DNA of 46,348 bases from positions 1 to 46,348 of the forward strand of contig NZ_MLBG01000022.1 in NCBI RefSeq assembly GCF_001936595.1, in the 5' to 3' direction. Origin of the DNA: Desulfovibrio sp. DV. Its GTDB lineage: Bacteria > Desulfobacterota > Desulfovibrionia > Desulfovibrionales > Desulfovibrionaceae. Both the position numbers and the translations under genes were made by a program. The notes beneath the pieces were generated by a model that ran no database searches, had not been told where the DNA came from, and saw only the letters and a program-made list of their open reading frames with translations. This document shows, one piece after another, positions 33,495-41,349 of the stretch (the first letter of the stretch is position 1; each line of letters starts with the position of its first letter).

Positions 33495-34264
33495 CCGTTG
33501 CCGACATCCGCCGCCGTTTCGACCGGGCCGGGGCCAGCTACGAGGCTGCAGCCGAGGTCCAGCCCGTGGTGGCGACGCATCTGGCCGGGCTGTGTCCGTC
33601 GCGCCTGACCGGCCGGGTCTTGGAAATCGGGGCCGGCAGCGGCCTGCTTACCCGCCAGCTTGCCCCGCGTCTGGCTGCGGGCGGGCTCTACGTGGCCCTG
33701 GATCTCTCGCCTGGAATGCTTGGCCATGCCGCCCTGCCAACGGGCGTGTGCCGGCTGGCCGCCAATGGCGAGGCCGTCCCCTTTGCCCCGGGAACGTTTG
33801 ATTTCCTGGCTTCGGCCTCGGCCATGCACTGGTATGCCGATCCGGCCGCCTCGATTGCGGCCAATGTGGCGTTGGTGCGGCCCGGCGGCAGCTTTGCCCT
33901 GGCCGTGTACGTGGCCGGGACGCTGGGGGAATTGGAAGAGGCGTCGCAGGTAACGGGCTTTGGCTCGGTCTATCCCATGCACCCTGCGTCGTATTACCGG
34001 GACATGCTGCAAAGCCTGCCCGGCGTGGTCTGGCAGATCAAGGAGACGCGGCACACGGTTGTCCACGACAGCGTGCGGGCGCTTTTAAAAAGCCTCAAGG
34101 GTGCCGGCGTGACCCACACGGCCGGCCGGCGCGAGGCCAGTCCGGCCCGATACCGGGAATTCGTGCAGTATTATGAGGCGCACTTTGGTGCTGGCGGGGG
34201 CGTGGCGGCAAGTTACCACGTGGCCGTGGTGGCCGGCTCTAGGCCAGCAGCCCCCGCTTGTTGA
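33485..34264 (+). CDS. bioC: Malonyl-ACP O-methyltransferase
   Basis: The 259-residue product is a class I SAM methyltransferase of the BioC family. It begins with the typical RRRFDRAGASYEAAAEVQ and has the SAM motif VLEIGAGSGLLTRQLA at about 41-56 and the ASASAMHWYADP block. BioC methylates the free carboxyl of malonyl-ACP so that fatty acid synthesis can build the pimeloyl chain. The start is the GTG at 33485, overlapping the esterase gene by ten bases, which ties the two steps together. Its 3' end overlaps the convergent membrane protein gene by 26 bases. bioB is not in the window. Confidence 0.9.
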   Translation: MALTVADIRRRFDRAGASYEAAAEVQPVVATHLAGLCPSRLTGRVLEIGAGSGLLTRQLAPRLAAGGLYVALDLSPGMLGHAALPTGVCRLAANGEAVPFAPGTFDFLASASAMHWYADPAASIAANVALVRPGGSFALAVYVAGTLGELEEASQVTGFGSVYPMHPASYYRDMLQSLPGVVWQIKETRHTVVHDSVRALLKSLKGAGVTHTAGRREASPARYREFVQYYEAHFGAGGGVAASYHVAVVAGSRPAAPAC

Positions 34265-34688
34265 GTCTCCAGGCGTAAAAGACCACCAGTCCGAACATGG
34301 CTATGCCAAGGGCCTGGGCCATAAGGCCGGTCGGGCTGGTCACGGCTGCCGGGTCGGTCTTGAACCAGACCACGGCCGTGGAAAAGAGATTCAGCGCAAA
34401 GGCCAGGGCCAGCACGTTGACCGCCTGCCGGCGCAGGGAAAACAGAAGCGAGACGCCGATCAGGCTCAGCCCGGCGTTGGCATAGCCCATGACCCGGTCC
34501 AGGGCCGTGAACCTGGCCAGATAGGCCTGCTGCTCCGGGGCCATGTCCACGCCGCCGGCCGAGATGAAAAACATGGCCACGATCACCTGCACGCTGCTTA
34601 TCAGGTAGAATAAAAAGATGATCCAGACCAGAATGGGCCGCTTGCGCTGCGGGGCCGCATCCGTCTGGGTCGGGGTCTCATCGGTCAT
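34239..34688 (-). CDS. Four-helix membrane protein of unknown function
   Basis: The product has 149 residues. After a hydrophilic, Thr/Gln-rich N-terminus of about 17 residues there are four predicted transmembrane segments (about 18-42, 62-84, 88-108 and 120-142), with positive charges mostly on the cytoplasmic side. There is no conserved motif that I can name. The ATG at 34688 is preceded by a strong AAGGAGG. It is convergent with bioC and divergent from the NtrC-type regulator gene at 34828, with which it shares an intergenic region of 139 bases. Confidence 0.65.
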   Translation of the reverse strand: MTDETPTQTDAAPQRKRPILVWIIFLFYLISSVQVIVAMFFISAGGVDMAPEQQAYLARFTALDRVMGYANAGLSLIGVSLLFSLRRQAVNVLALAFALNLFSTAVVWFKTDPAAVTSPTGLMAQALGIAMFGLVVFYAWRLNKRGLLA

Positions 34689-34827
34689 GGCCGCCTCCTT
34701 GTTTTCCCGGCCACTCTATGAATCACCCGCCCCTGCGTCAAATACCGTCGCGCCCGCCTCCGGCCTGTCTCGACAAAACCTTCACGACACTTTACAGCTT
34801 TGACGTTTGCCGAGACAGGGAGGGGGC

Positions 34828-36246
34828 ATGGCGAAGATTTTAGTCATCGACGACGACACGCATATCCGCGAGGTGTGCAAACTGGTCATCGAGAGCATGG
34901 GCCACGAGGTGACCGCCCAACCGACCCTGGCCAAAGGCCTCGATGCCCTGGACCATGAATTTTACGACGTGCTCTATCTGGACGTCGATCTGCCCGACGG
35001 CAACGGCCTCATTGCCATCCCCAAGATCACCGAGCGCGAACGCGCCCCGGAAGTCATCATCTTTACCGGCGCGAGCTATCCCAACGGCGCGGAGCTGGCG
35101 ATTAAAAACGGGGCCTGGGACTATATCGAAAAGCCGGCCACGGCCGAGTCCATGACCCTGCCCCTTATCCGCGCCCTGCAGTACCGCAAGGAAAAATTCG
35201 CCCACCGCCCCCCAACTGTGGCGCTTAAGCGCGAAGGCATCATCGGCAACAGCCCGCGCGTGGCCAGCTGCCTTGATCTGGTGGCCCAGGCCGCCAACTC
35301 CGACGCCAATACGCTCATTACCGGGGAAACCGGCACCGGCAAGGAACTCTTTGCCCGGGCCATCCACGACAACAGCGAACGGGCCGACGGGCCGTTTGTC
35401 GTGGTCGACTGCTCGAGCCTGACTGAAACCCTCATCGAATCCGTGCTTTTTGGCCACGCCAAGGGAGCCTTTACCGGTGCGGAGAAAAAGCAGGAAGGGC
35501 TGATCAAGCAGGCGGACAAGGGCACGCTTTTTCTCGACGAAGTGGGCGAGCTGCCCATTTCCCAGCAAAAGGCCTTTTTGCGCGTTCTCCAGGAACACCG
35601 TTTCCAGCCGGTCGGGGCCAAGGAAGAAGAGACCAGCGATTTCCGGCTGGTGGCCGCAACCAACAAGGACCTCGAAACCCTGGTGGCTGCCGGCGATTTC
35701 CGAAACGACCTGCTCTTTCGCCTGCGCACCATGCACCTAAATATCCCGGCCCTGCGCTATCGCGGCGAGGACATCCGGGAGCTGGCCATTTACTACATGA
35801 ATGCCTTCTGCAAGAAGTACAAGGTGCCGCTCAAGGGCTTTTCCCCGGAGTTCCTCGACAGCCTGGAAGCCTACGACTGGCCGGGCAACGTGCGCGAACT
35901 GGTCAATCTCATGGAAAACATCATCGTGCGCGCCCAGTACGAGCCAACGCTTTATCCCAAGCACCTGCCCCCGGAAATCCGCATCCGCATCATGAGCGGC
36001 CGGCGCCAGGAAGGCATCACCGCCCAGGACAACGAGATGCTCCCGGTCCAGGAACAGGGCGGGTCCGGCCCGGAACTGGTGCTGACTCCTTTTGACGACT
36101 ACAAAAAGGATGTGGAGCACCGCTATTTCAAGCTGCTCATGCAGACGGCCGGCGGCGACATCCACAAAGCCTGCGAACTGTCCGAACTTGGCAAGCAAAG
36201 CCTGTACCGCTACCTGCGCATCCACGGCATCCCCACCCGGACCTGA
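34828..36246 (+). CDS. NtrC-family sigma-54 response regulator
   Basis: This protein has 472 residues. A receiver domain comes first (acid pocket D8-D10, phosphorylation site D52 in YLDVDLPDGNG, Thr80, Lys102). The AAA+ domain follows: Walker A GETGTGKE at 166-173, GAFTGA at 213-218, and Walker B GTLFLDEVGE. A Fis-type helix-turn-helix (ACELSELGKQSLYRYLRIHG) ends the protein. Phosphorylation should trigger oligomerisation and sigma-54 promoter opening. No sensor kinase gene is adjacent, so it is an orphan; the kinase at the right edge of the window is 9 kb away. AGGGAGG precedes the ATG. Confidence 0.93.
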   Translation: MAKILVIDDDTHIREVCKLVIESMGHEVTAQPTLAKGLDALDHEFYDVLYLDVDLPDGNGLIAIPKITERERAPEVIIFTGASYPNGAELAIKNGAWDYIEKPATAESMTLPLIRALQYRKEKFAHRPPTVALKREGIIGNSPRVASCLDLVAQAANSDANTLITGETGTGKELFARAIHDNSERADGPFVVVDCSSLTETLIESVLFGHAKGAFTGAEKKQEGLIKQADKGTLFLDEVGELPISQQKAFLRVLQEHRFQPVGAKEEETSDFRLVAATNKDLETLVAAGDFRNDLLFRLRTMHLNIPALRYRGEDIRELAIYYMNAFCKKYKVPLKGFSPEFLDSLEAYDWPGNVRELVNLMENIIVRAQYEPTLYPKHLPPEIRIRIMSGRRQEGITAQDNEMLPVQEQGGSGPELVLTPFDDYKKDVEHRYFKLLMQTAGGDIHKACELSELGKQSLYRYLRIHGIPTRT

Positions 36247-36285
36247 TAAGCCCGGCCGCGCTGCGCCAACGTCCCCGGAGTCTGT

Positions 36286-36606
36286 ATGGCCGTCGTCTTT
36301 GCCTATATCACCACCGAGTCCGTCGAGCAGGCCGAACAGATCGGCCGCGCCCTGGTCGCTGAACGGCTGGCCGCCTGCGCCAACATCCTGCCCGGGATGC
36401 GCTCCATCTACCGCTGGAAAGGGGCGGTGGAGACGGCTGAGGAAACCGTGCTCATTGCCAAGACCCGCGACACCCTGGCAACGGCCCTGGCCGAGCGGGT
36501 CCGGGAACTGCACAGCTACGAAGTCCCCTGCATCGTCACCCTGCCCATCACCGGCGGGTTGCCCGATTTTCTGCGCTGGATCGACGATGAAACAGCCCCG
36601 CTTTGA
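36286..36606 (+). CDS. cutA: Divalent-cation tolerance protein CutA
   Basis: This 106-residue protein is a complete CutA1. It has the start VVFAYITTESVEQAEQIGRALVAERLAACANI, the MRSIYRWKGAVE strand, and the ELHSYEVPCIVTLPI segment. CutA forms a ferredoxin-like trimer; its link to copper tolerance is historic and its true role is unsettled. The gene lies 39 bases after the NtrC-type regulator and 30 bases before the PfkB kinase on the same strand, so the three may be read together. Confidence 0.93.
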   Translation: MAVVFAYITTESVEQAEQIGRALVAERLAACANILPGMRSIYRWKGAVETAEETVLIAKTRDTLATALAERVRELHSYEVPCIVTLPITGGLPDFLRWIDDETAPL

Positions 36607-36636
36607 CCCCACAACCGCATGAAGGAGACGCCACCC

Positions 36637-37569
36637 ATGCGCATTCTCGTTTCCGGCTCCCTGGCCTACGACCGCATCATGAGCTTTCCGGGCAGCTTTG
36701 CCGACCATATCCTGCCCGACAAGATTCATATTCTAAACGTCTGCTTCCTGGTCGAAGGCCTGGAAGAGAAGTTCGGCGGCACAGCCGGCAACATCGCCTA
36801 TTGCCTGCGCCTGTTGGGTGAGACGCCGACCATCGTGGCCACGGCCGGCAAGGATTTCGCCGCCTACGAAGCCTGGCTTCGCCACTGCGGCCTGTCCCTG
36901 GACGGCATCCGCCGGGTCAACAGCGAATTCACGGCCGGGGCCTACATCACCACGGACAAGTCCGACAACCAGATCACGGGGTTTAACCCCGGAGCCATGA
37001 AGCATCGGGCCGAGTATCCGGTGGACGACTGCGATCCGGCCGACACCTTTGCCGTGCTCGCCCCGGGCAACCTCGAGGACATGCAGGACTTCACCCGCCG
37101 CTACAAGGCCAAGGGCATCCCCTGCATGGTCGATCCGGGCCAAAACATCCCGGCCTTTTCCGGCGATCAGCTGACCGAAATGCTCACCGGCGCGACCTAT
37201 CTCATCTCCAACGACTACGAGTTGCAGATGATCCAGAATGCCACGGGTCTGACCCAGGCCGAGATCGTGGCCCGGGCCGGCTCGGTCATCACCACCCTTG
37301 GCGAAAACGGCTCGGTCATCCGCCAGGGTGCCAGCGAGATCGTCATCCCGCCCTGCCCCGTGGCCGACGTCAAAGACCCGACCGGCGCCGGCGACGCCTT
37401 CCGGGCCGGCTTTATCAAGGGCCTGTCCCTGGGCAAGACTCCGGCCGAGGCGGCCCGCCTCGGTTCGGTCTCGGCGGCCTATGCCGTGGAAAAGCACGGC
37501 ACCCAGGAACATCAGTTCACCTGGCAGGAATTTAGCGACCGCTACGCCGCCGCCTTCGGCCCCCTGTAG
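36637..37569 (+). CDS. PfkB-family sugar/nucleoside kinase
   Basis: The 310-residue product has both PfkB signatures: a glycine-rich GGTAGNIAYCLRLLG at about 48-62 and DPTGAGDAFRAGFIKG at 247-262 with catalytic Asp253. The start MRILVSGSLAYDRIMSFPG and the length resemble bacterial adenosine/ribokinase-like enzymes of Desulfovibrio and cyanobacteria. Adenosine kinase is a reasonable guess, but sugar kinases cannot be excluded. The ATG at 36637 is chosen because homology starts there; AAGGAG is about ten bases upstream. An in-frame ATG at 36619 is possible. A nucleoside transporter at 41350 on the same strand would fit a nucleoside substrate. Confidence 0.82.
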   Translation: MRILVSGSLAYDRIMSFPGSFADHILPDKIHILNVCFLVEGLEEKFGGTAGNIAYCLRLLGETPTIVATAGKDFAAYEAWLRHCGLSLDGIRRVNSEFTAGAYITTDKSDNQITGFNPGAMKHRAEYPVDDCDPADTFAVLAPGNLEDMQDFTRRYKAKGIPCMVDPGQNIPAFSGDQLTEMLTGATYLISNDYELQMIQNATGLTQAEIVARAGSVITTLGENGSVIRQGASEIVIPPCPVADVKDPTGAGDAFRAGFIKGLSLGKTPAEAARLGSVSAAYAVEKHGTQEHQFTWQEFSDRYAAAFGPL

Positions 37570-37646
37570 CCAGCCTGCCACCGCTCCACACCGGGGACGT
37601 CGCGCCGGCAAACCGCCCGTCCCCGGCCAAAGGAACCCCCTCTATC

Positions 37647-38609
37647 ATGGCCCGCATCACTTCCGAAGACGATTTCCTGGCCCTGCTGGACAGCCATTTC
37701 CCCCGCACCGGGCAAGGCATCGTCCTGCCGCGTGGCGATGACGCCGCCATCATTGCCTGCCCGGCACAGCTTTGCGTCACCACCGACCTCTTTGTCGAGG
37801 ACGTCCATTTCCGGCGGCGCTATTTCACCCCCGGCCAGATCGGGGCCAAGGCCCTGGCCGTCAATGTCAGCGACGTGGCCGCCATGGGCGCGATACCGGC
37901 CGGCTTCGTGCTGGGCCTCGTGTGCCCGGACGACGCCGACCGCGACTACTGGGACGCGCTTCTCGCCGGTATGGCCGCCCTGGCGATCCGCCACAACGTC
38001 CCCCTGGTCGGCGGCGACCTGTCCAAGGGGGAGAAAATTGCCGTGTCCGTCACGGTCTGGGGCGCACCCGGCCCGTCCGGACGCCTGCTCACCCGGGCGA
38101 CCGGGGCAGCCGGCGACGTGCTGGTGGCTGTCGGCCACCTGGGTCTGGCCCGGGTGGGACTGGCGGTGCTGGAAAAAGACGGCTCCGCAGCGGCAGCCGA
38201 CTGGCCGGCGGCCGTGGCCGCCCACCTGGCTCCGGTCCCGCGCCTGGAAGCCGGCCTGGCCCTGGCCGCCCTCCCCGGCGTCACCTCCTGCATGGATGTC
38301 TCTGACGGGCTGGCCCGCGATCTGCCGCGCCTTTTGCCGCCGGGCTGCGGCGCCGACCTCTTTTTCCCACCGGCTGCCCTGCACCCGGAGGTCACGGCCC
38401 ACGCCGCAGGCCATGGCCGGCCGCCCGAGAAAGTGGCCTTTTTCGGCGGCGAGGACTATGCGCTGCTCGCCACCGTCGCCCCGGCCGCCCTGCCGGCCCT
38501 GCGTGCCGCCCTGCCCGAGGCCAGCCCCATCGGCCGGGTGACGACCAAACCCGGATTTACCTTAAACGGCGCGCCCATAAACGAACGCGGCTTCGACCAC
38601 TTCGGCTGA
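37647..38609 (+). CDS. thiL: Thiamine-monophosphate kinase
   Basis: The 320-residue product is ThiL, which phosphorylates thiamine monophosphate to the active pyrophosphate with ATP. It has the PurM/ThiL signatures PRGDDAAII, TTDLFVEDVHFRRRYFTP, the ALAVNVSDVAAMGA helix, VGGDLSKG, CMDVSDGLARDL and FFGGEDYALL. Several of the Asp residues would bind the magnesium ions. The start ATG is preceded by AAAGGAA at a rather long distance. The short upstream gap (77 bases) leaves no room for a TPP riboswitch. It is followed after five bases by an EamA-type transporter gene. Confidence 0.92.
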   Translation: MARITSEDDFLALLDSHFPRTGQGIVLPRGDDAAIIACPAQLCVTTDLFVEDVHFRRRYFTPGQIGAKALAVNVSDVAAMGAIPAGFVLGLVCPDDADRDYWDALLAGMAALAIRHNVPLVGGDLSKGEKIAVSVTVWGAPGPSGRLLTRATGAAGDVLVAVGHLGLARVGLAVLEKDGSAAAADWPAAVAAHLAPVPRLEAGLALAALPGVTSCMDVSDGLARDLPRLLPPGCGADLFFPPAALHPEVTAHAAGHGRPPEKVAFFGGEDYALLATVAPAALPALRAALPEASPIGRVTTKPGFTLNGAPINERGFDHFG

Positions 38610-38614
38610 CAACC

Positions 38615-39466
38615 ATGGGACAACTTCTTTTCGGCGCGGTCATCATCAGTTTCTCGGCCGTGTTCGTGAAGCTGGCCGGCGTCCCCCCGGCGGTGTCGGC
38701 CTTTTACCGCATGTTTTTTGGCGGCCTGACCCTGCTCGTCATGCTGGCCGCCACCCGCAACCTGTCGGCCGTACGCCGGAGCCTCGCCTGGCCGGCCCTG
38801 GCCTGCGCCGTTTTTTTCTGCGCCGATCTGCTGTGCTGGCACGCCAGCATCAATTATATTGGGCCTGGGCTGGCCACACTGGTCGGCAATTTCCAGGTCT
38901 TCCTCATCACCATCGTGGCTGCGATCCAGGCCCGCCGCCTGCCCCGCACCGGGTTTCTGGCCGCCATGGGACTGGCTGTGGCCGGCCTCTATCTGGTCGT
39001 CGGGCGCGGCTTTGCCGAGCAGACCCCGGAGTTCCGCCTGGGCGTGGGGTACGGGCTGGCTACGGCCGTTTTTTACGGCCTGTTCATCCTGACGCTCAAA
39101 AAAGCCGTCACCGACGGCGGCCGGGCCGGCCCCATGGCGGCCATGGCCGTGTTGTCCCTGGCCGGGGCCGTCCTGCTTGCTCCGGTGGTCCTTTTGGGGG
39201 GCCACAGTCTGGTTCTGCCGACGGCGACCGGCCTTTTCTCCCTCCTGGGCCTTGGCGTCATCGGCCAGGGCATCGGCTGGCTGGCTATTTCCACCGGTCT
39301 GGCCGGCGTCCGCCCGGCCCTGGCCGGACTCATCCTGCTGTTGCAGCCCACCTTGTCCTATGTCTGGGACGTGAGTTTTTTCGGCAAGACCACCGGCCCG
39401 GTGGAACTGTGCGGCGTGGCCCTGGCCCTGGCCGGCATCTACATCGGCTCCACCCGGCGCAGCTGA
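38615..39466 (+). CDS. EamA/DMT-family transporter
   Basis: This inner-membrane protein has 283 residues and about ten hydrophobic segments arranged as two EamA repeats (about 1-130 and 135-280). Typical marks are SAVFVKLAGVPPAVSAFYRM in the first repeat and GLAGVRPALAGLILLLQPTLSYVWD in the second. The family exports or imports small metabolites such as amino acids. The substrate cannot be told from sequence. The gene starts five bases after thiL, so it is probably co-transcribed with it, which might point to a thiamine-related or unrelated metabolite. The start codon is fixed by the thiL stop. Confidence 0.88.
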   Translation: MGQLLFGAVIISFSAVFVKLAGVPPAVSAFYRMFFGGLTLLVMLAATRNLSAVRRSLAWPALACAVFFCADLLCWHASINYIGPGLATLVGNFQVFLITIVAAIQARRLPRTGFLAAMGLAVAGLYLVVGRGFAEQTPEFRLGVGYGLATAVFYGLFILTLKKAVTDGGRAGPMAAMAVLSLAGAVLLAPVVLLGGHSLVLPTATGLFSLLGLGVIGQGIGWLAISTGLAGVRPALAGLILLLQPTLSYVWDVSFFGKTTGPVELCGVALALAGIYIGSTRRS

Positions 39467-39563
39467 CCCCGCCTCGCAGTCCCGACAATCGGCACAGGCG
39501 AAAACAAAGCCAATTAACTGAATTTATTCTATTTAAAAAAAGCGTCAGCCCAAGGAGGCTTCC

Positions 39564-39970
39564 ATGGATCTTGGCCTCACCGTCATCGGCGTGGTGCGTT
39601 CGCCGCTCACCGACAAAGCCACGGCCCCGAAATTTGAAACCGACAACGCCCCCCGGCCGAGATCGTCCTTGATGCGGCCTATGGGCAGGCAGCCAGGGAT
39701 CTGGCCGTGGGCCAGGAGATACTCCTTTTCACCTGGCTGCATCTGGCCGACCGCACCTGCCAGGCCGTCCACCCCCGCCACGACCTGAGCCGGCCGCTGA
39801 CCGGCGTGTTTTCCACCCGCTCCCCGGACCGGCCCAATCCCATCGGCCTGCATCAGGTGCGCATTACGTCCATTGCCGGCAACGTCATTGGCCTCAGCGC
39901 CCTGGAAGCCCTGGACGCAACACCGGTCATCGACATCAAGCCCCTGGCTGATCGCGGCGGCAAAGGCTGA
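39564..39970 (+). pseudogene. trmO: trmO-like tRNA m6t6A methyltransferase with frameshift
   Basis: Two overlapping frames together make one TrmO (TsaA/UPF0066) protein. The first (from ATG 39564, strong AAGGAGG) reads DLGLTVIGVVRSPLTDKATA up to D-N-A-P. The second continues A-E-I-V-L-D-A-A-Y-G-Q and then VGQEILLFTWLHLADRT, and includes the SAM-binding FSTRSPDRPNPIGLHQVRI and DIKP. The switch lies in a run of six C at 39649-39654; seven C would give an intact protein of about 135 residues. Either the gene is inactivated, or the length of the C run varies, or a base was missed in sequencing. TrmO methylates N6-threonylcarbamoyladenosine at position 37 of tRNAs reading ACY. Confidence 0.8.
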
Positions 39971-40079
39971 CCGGGGGGGCGCAAAAACAAATGGACTGCC
40001 AGCCAAGACTTGCTATCATAGAAAAAAAAGACCTATCATGGGGCAACGTCTGCACGCTTGCATCCATAAGGAGTCGCCC

Positions 40080-40340
40080 ATGCCGAAGAAAGAACATGTG
40101 AAAAAAGTCAATGCCGTCATCTGCGCCTATTTCGCCCACACCGGCTACCTGAGCCGCGACGAGGCCAAGGAACTGTGCGGTCTGGAAGACAGTGCTTTCG
40201 AGGAGGCCTATAAAAAGGCCGGCAACATCTTCAGCAAGATCGGCTCGGAACCGGACAAGGGTGTCAGCAAACTCTTTGTCCATCTGTCCCACGAAGTCGA
40301 CGAATACATGAAGCACATCAGCGGCTACGGCATCGCCTAG
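40080..40340 (+). CDS. Small hypothetical protein
   Basis: The product has 86 residues and no recognised domain. It is soluble and mostly helical, with an N-terminal KKEHVKKVNAVICAYFAHTGYLSRDEAKELCG and an acidic middle, ending D-E-Y-M-K-H-I-S-G-Y-G-I-A. Two cysteines are present. AAGGAGTCGCCC precedes the ATG; the same ribosome-binding stretch occurs before the TauE-type gene at 40522. A strong terminator 18 bases after the stop shows that it ends a transcription unit, which supports it being a real gene. Confidence 0.75.
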   Translation: MPKKEHVKKVNAVICAYFAHTGYLSRDEAKELCGLEDSAFEEAYKKAGNIFSKIGSEPDKGVSKLFVHLSHEVDEYMKHISGYGIA

Positions 40341-40357
40341 CCCGCCCGCCATAGATC

Positions 40358-40395
40358 GCCCCGGCCCGGCCTTGCGCCCGGCCGGGGCTTTTTTA
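40358..40395 (+). terminator. Rho-independent terminator
   Basis: GCCCCGGCC(C)GG and CCGGCCGGGGC form a GC-rich hairpin with one bulged C, followed by six T. It lies just after the small hypothetical gene. Confidence 0.88.
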
Positions 40396-40521
40396 CGGCC
40401 GGTCCGAAGAATACGGGAAGCAAAAGGACTGCGAGAGCGGCCCGTGTGGACGCCAACCCTTTTCAATGTCGGCCGATTCCGTTACAGCCAGCCCTTGCCC
40501 GCAGCAACCAAGGAGTCGCCC

Positions 40522-41325
40522 ATGCCGTCACTGTCGTTCATGCTCGCCTACCTCGTTTTCGGCGCAGTTGCCGGCGTCATAGCCGGCCTGCTTGGGGTTG
40601 GCGGCGGCATTGTCGTGGTCCCGGCCCTGTTCTGGTTTTTCACCGCCCAGGGCTTTTCCCCGGACATCATCATGCAGATGGCCCTTGGCACGTCCTTGGC
40701 CGCCATCATGTTCACCTCGATCTCCAGCCTTCGGGCCCACCATCGCCGGGGCGCAGTCCTGTGGCCTATTGTCAAAGCCATCACCCCGGGCATTCTCATC
40801 GGCACTTTTGCCGGTTCCTGCGTGGCCGCCAAGCTGCCCACCGGCTTTCTCAAGGGCTTTTTCGTGTGCTTTCTCTATTACGTCGCCATCCAGATGCTGC
40901 TCAACATCAAGCCCAAGGCCAGCCGCCAGATTCCGGGCCAGGCCGGCATGTTCGGGGCCGGGTTTGGCATCGGCGCGGTGTCGAGTCTGGTCGGCATCGG
41001 CGGCGGCACCTTGTCCGTGCCGTTCATGGTCTGGTGCAACATCGCCATGCACACGGCCGTTGGCACATCTGCGGCCATCGGCTTCCCCATCGCCCTGGCC
41101 GGAACCGTGGGATACGTCGTCAACGGCCTGGGCGCGGCGAACCTGCCGCCGCTGTCTTTCGGCTATATCTATCTGCCGGCCCTGGTCGGCGTGGCGGCTG
41201 TCAGCATCCTGACCGCCCCCTACGGCGCAAAGCTCGCGCACAAGTTGCCGGTCCCCACCCTCAAGCGCTTCTTCGCCCTGTTCGTCCTGGCCATGGCCAC
41301 GCGGATGCTGTGGGGCATGTTCTAA
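40522..41325 (+). CDS. TauE/SafE-family anion exporter
   Basis: The 267-residue product has about eight membrane segments and the repeated TauE signature: AGLLGVGGGIVVVPALFW in the first half and SSLVGIGGGTLSVPFMVW in the second. The family exports sulfite, sulfoacetate or other organic anions. In a sulfite-reducing organism a sulfite export role is attractive but not shown, and the gene is 16 kb from dsrAB. The ATG at 40522 is preceded by AAGGAG; the frame is open further upstream but runs through the terminator. A nucleoside transporter gene follows after 24 bases. Confidence 0.85.
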   Translation: MPSLSFMLAYLVFGAVAGVIAGLLGVGGGIVVVPALFWFFTAQGFSPDIIMQMALGTSLAAIMFTSISSLRAHHRRGAVLWPIVKAITPGILIGTFAGSCVAAKLPTGFLKGFFVCFLYYVAIQMLLNIKPKASRQIPGQAGMFGAGFGIGAVSSLVGIGGGTLSVPFMVWCNIAMHTAVGTSAAIGFPIALAGTVGYVVNGLGAANLPPLSFGYIYLPALVGVAAVSILTAPYGAKLAHKLPVPTLKRFFALFVLAMATRMLWGMF

Positions 41326-41349
41326 CCCGCCACAACAGAAAGGATCTCC

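Noticed and set aside
37570-37646. Possible TPP riboswitch before thiL
   Set aside because: The gap is only 77 bases and shows none of the conserved THI-box sequence.
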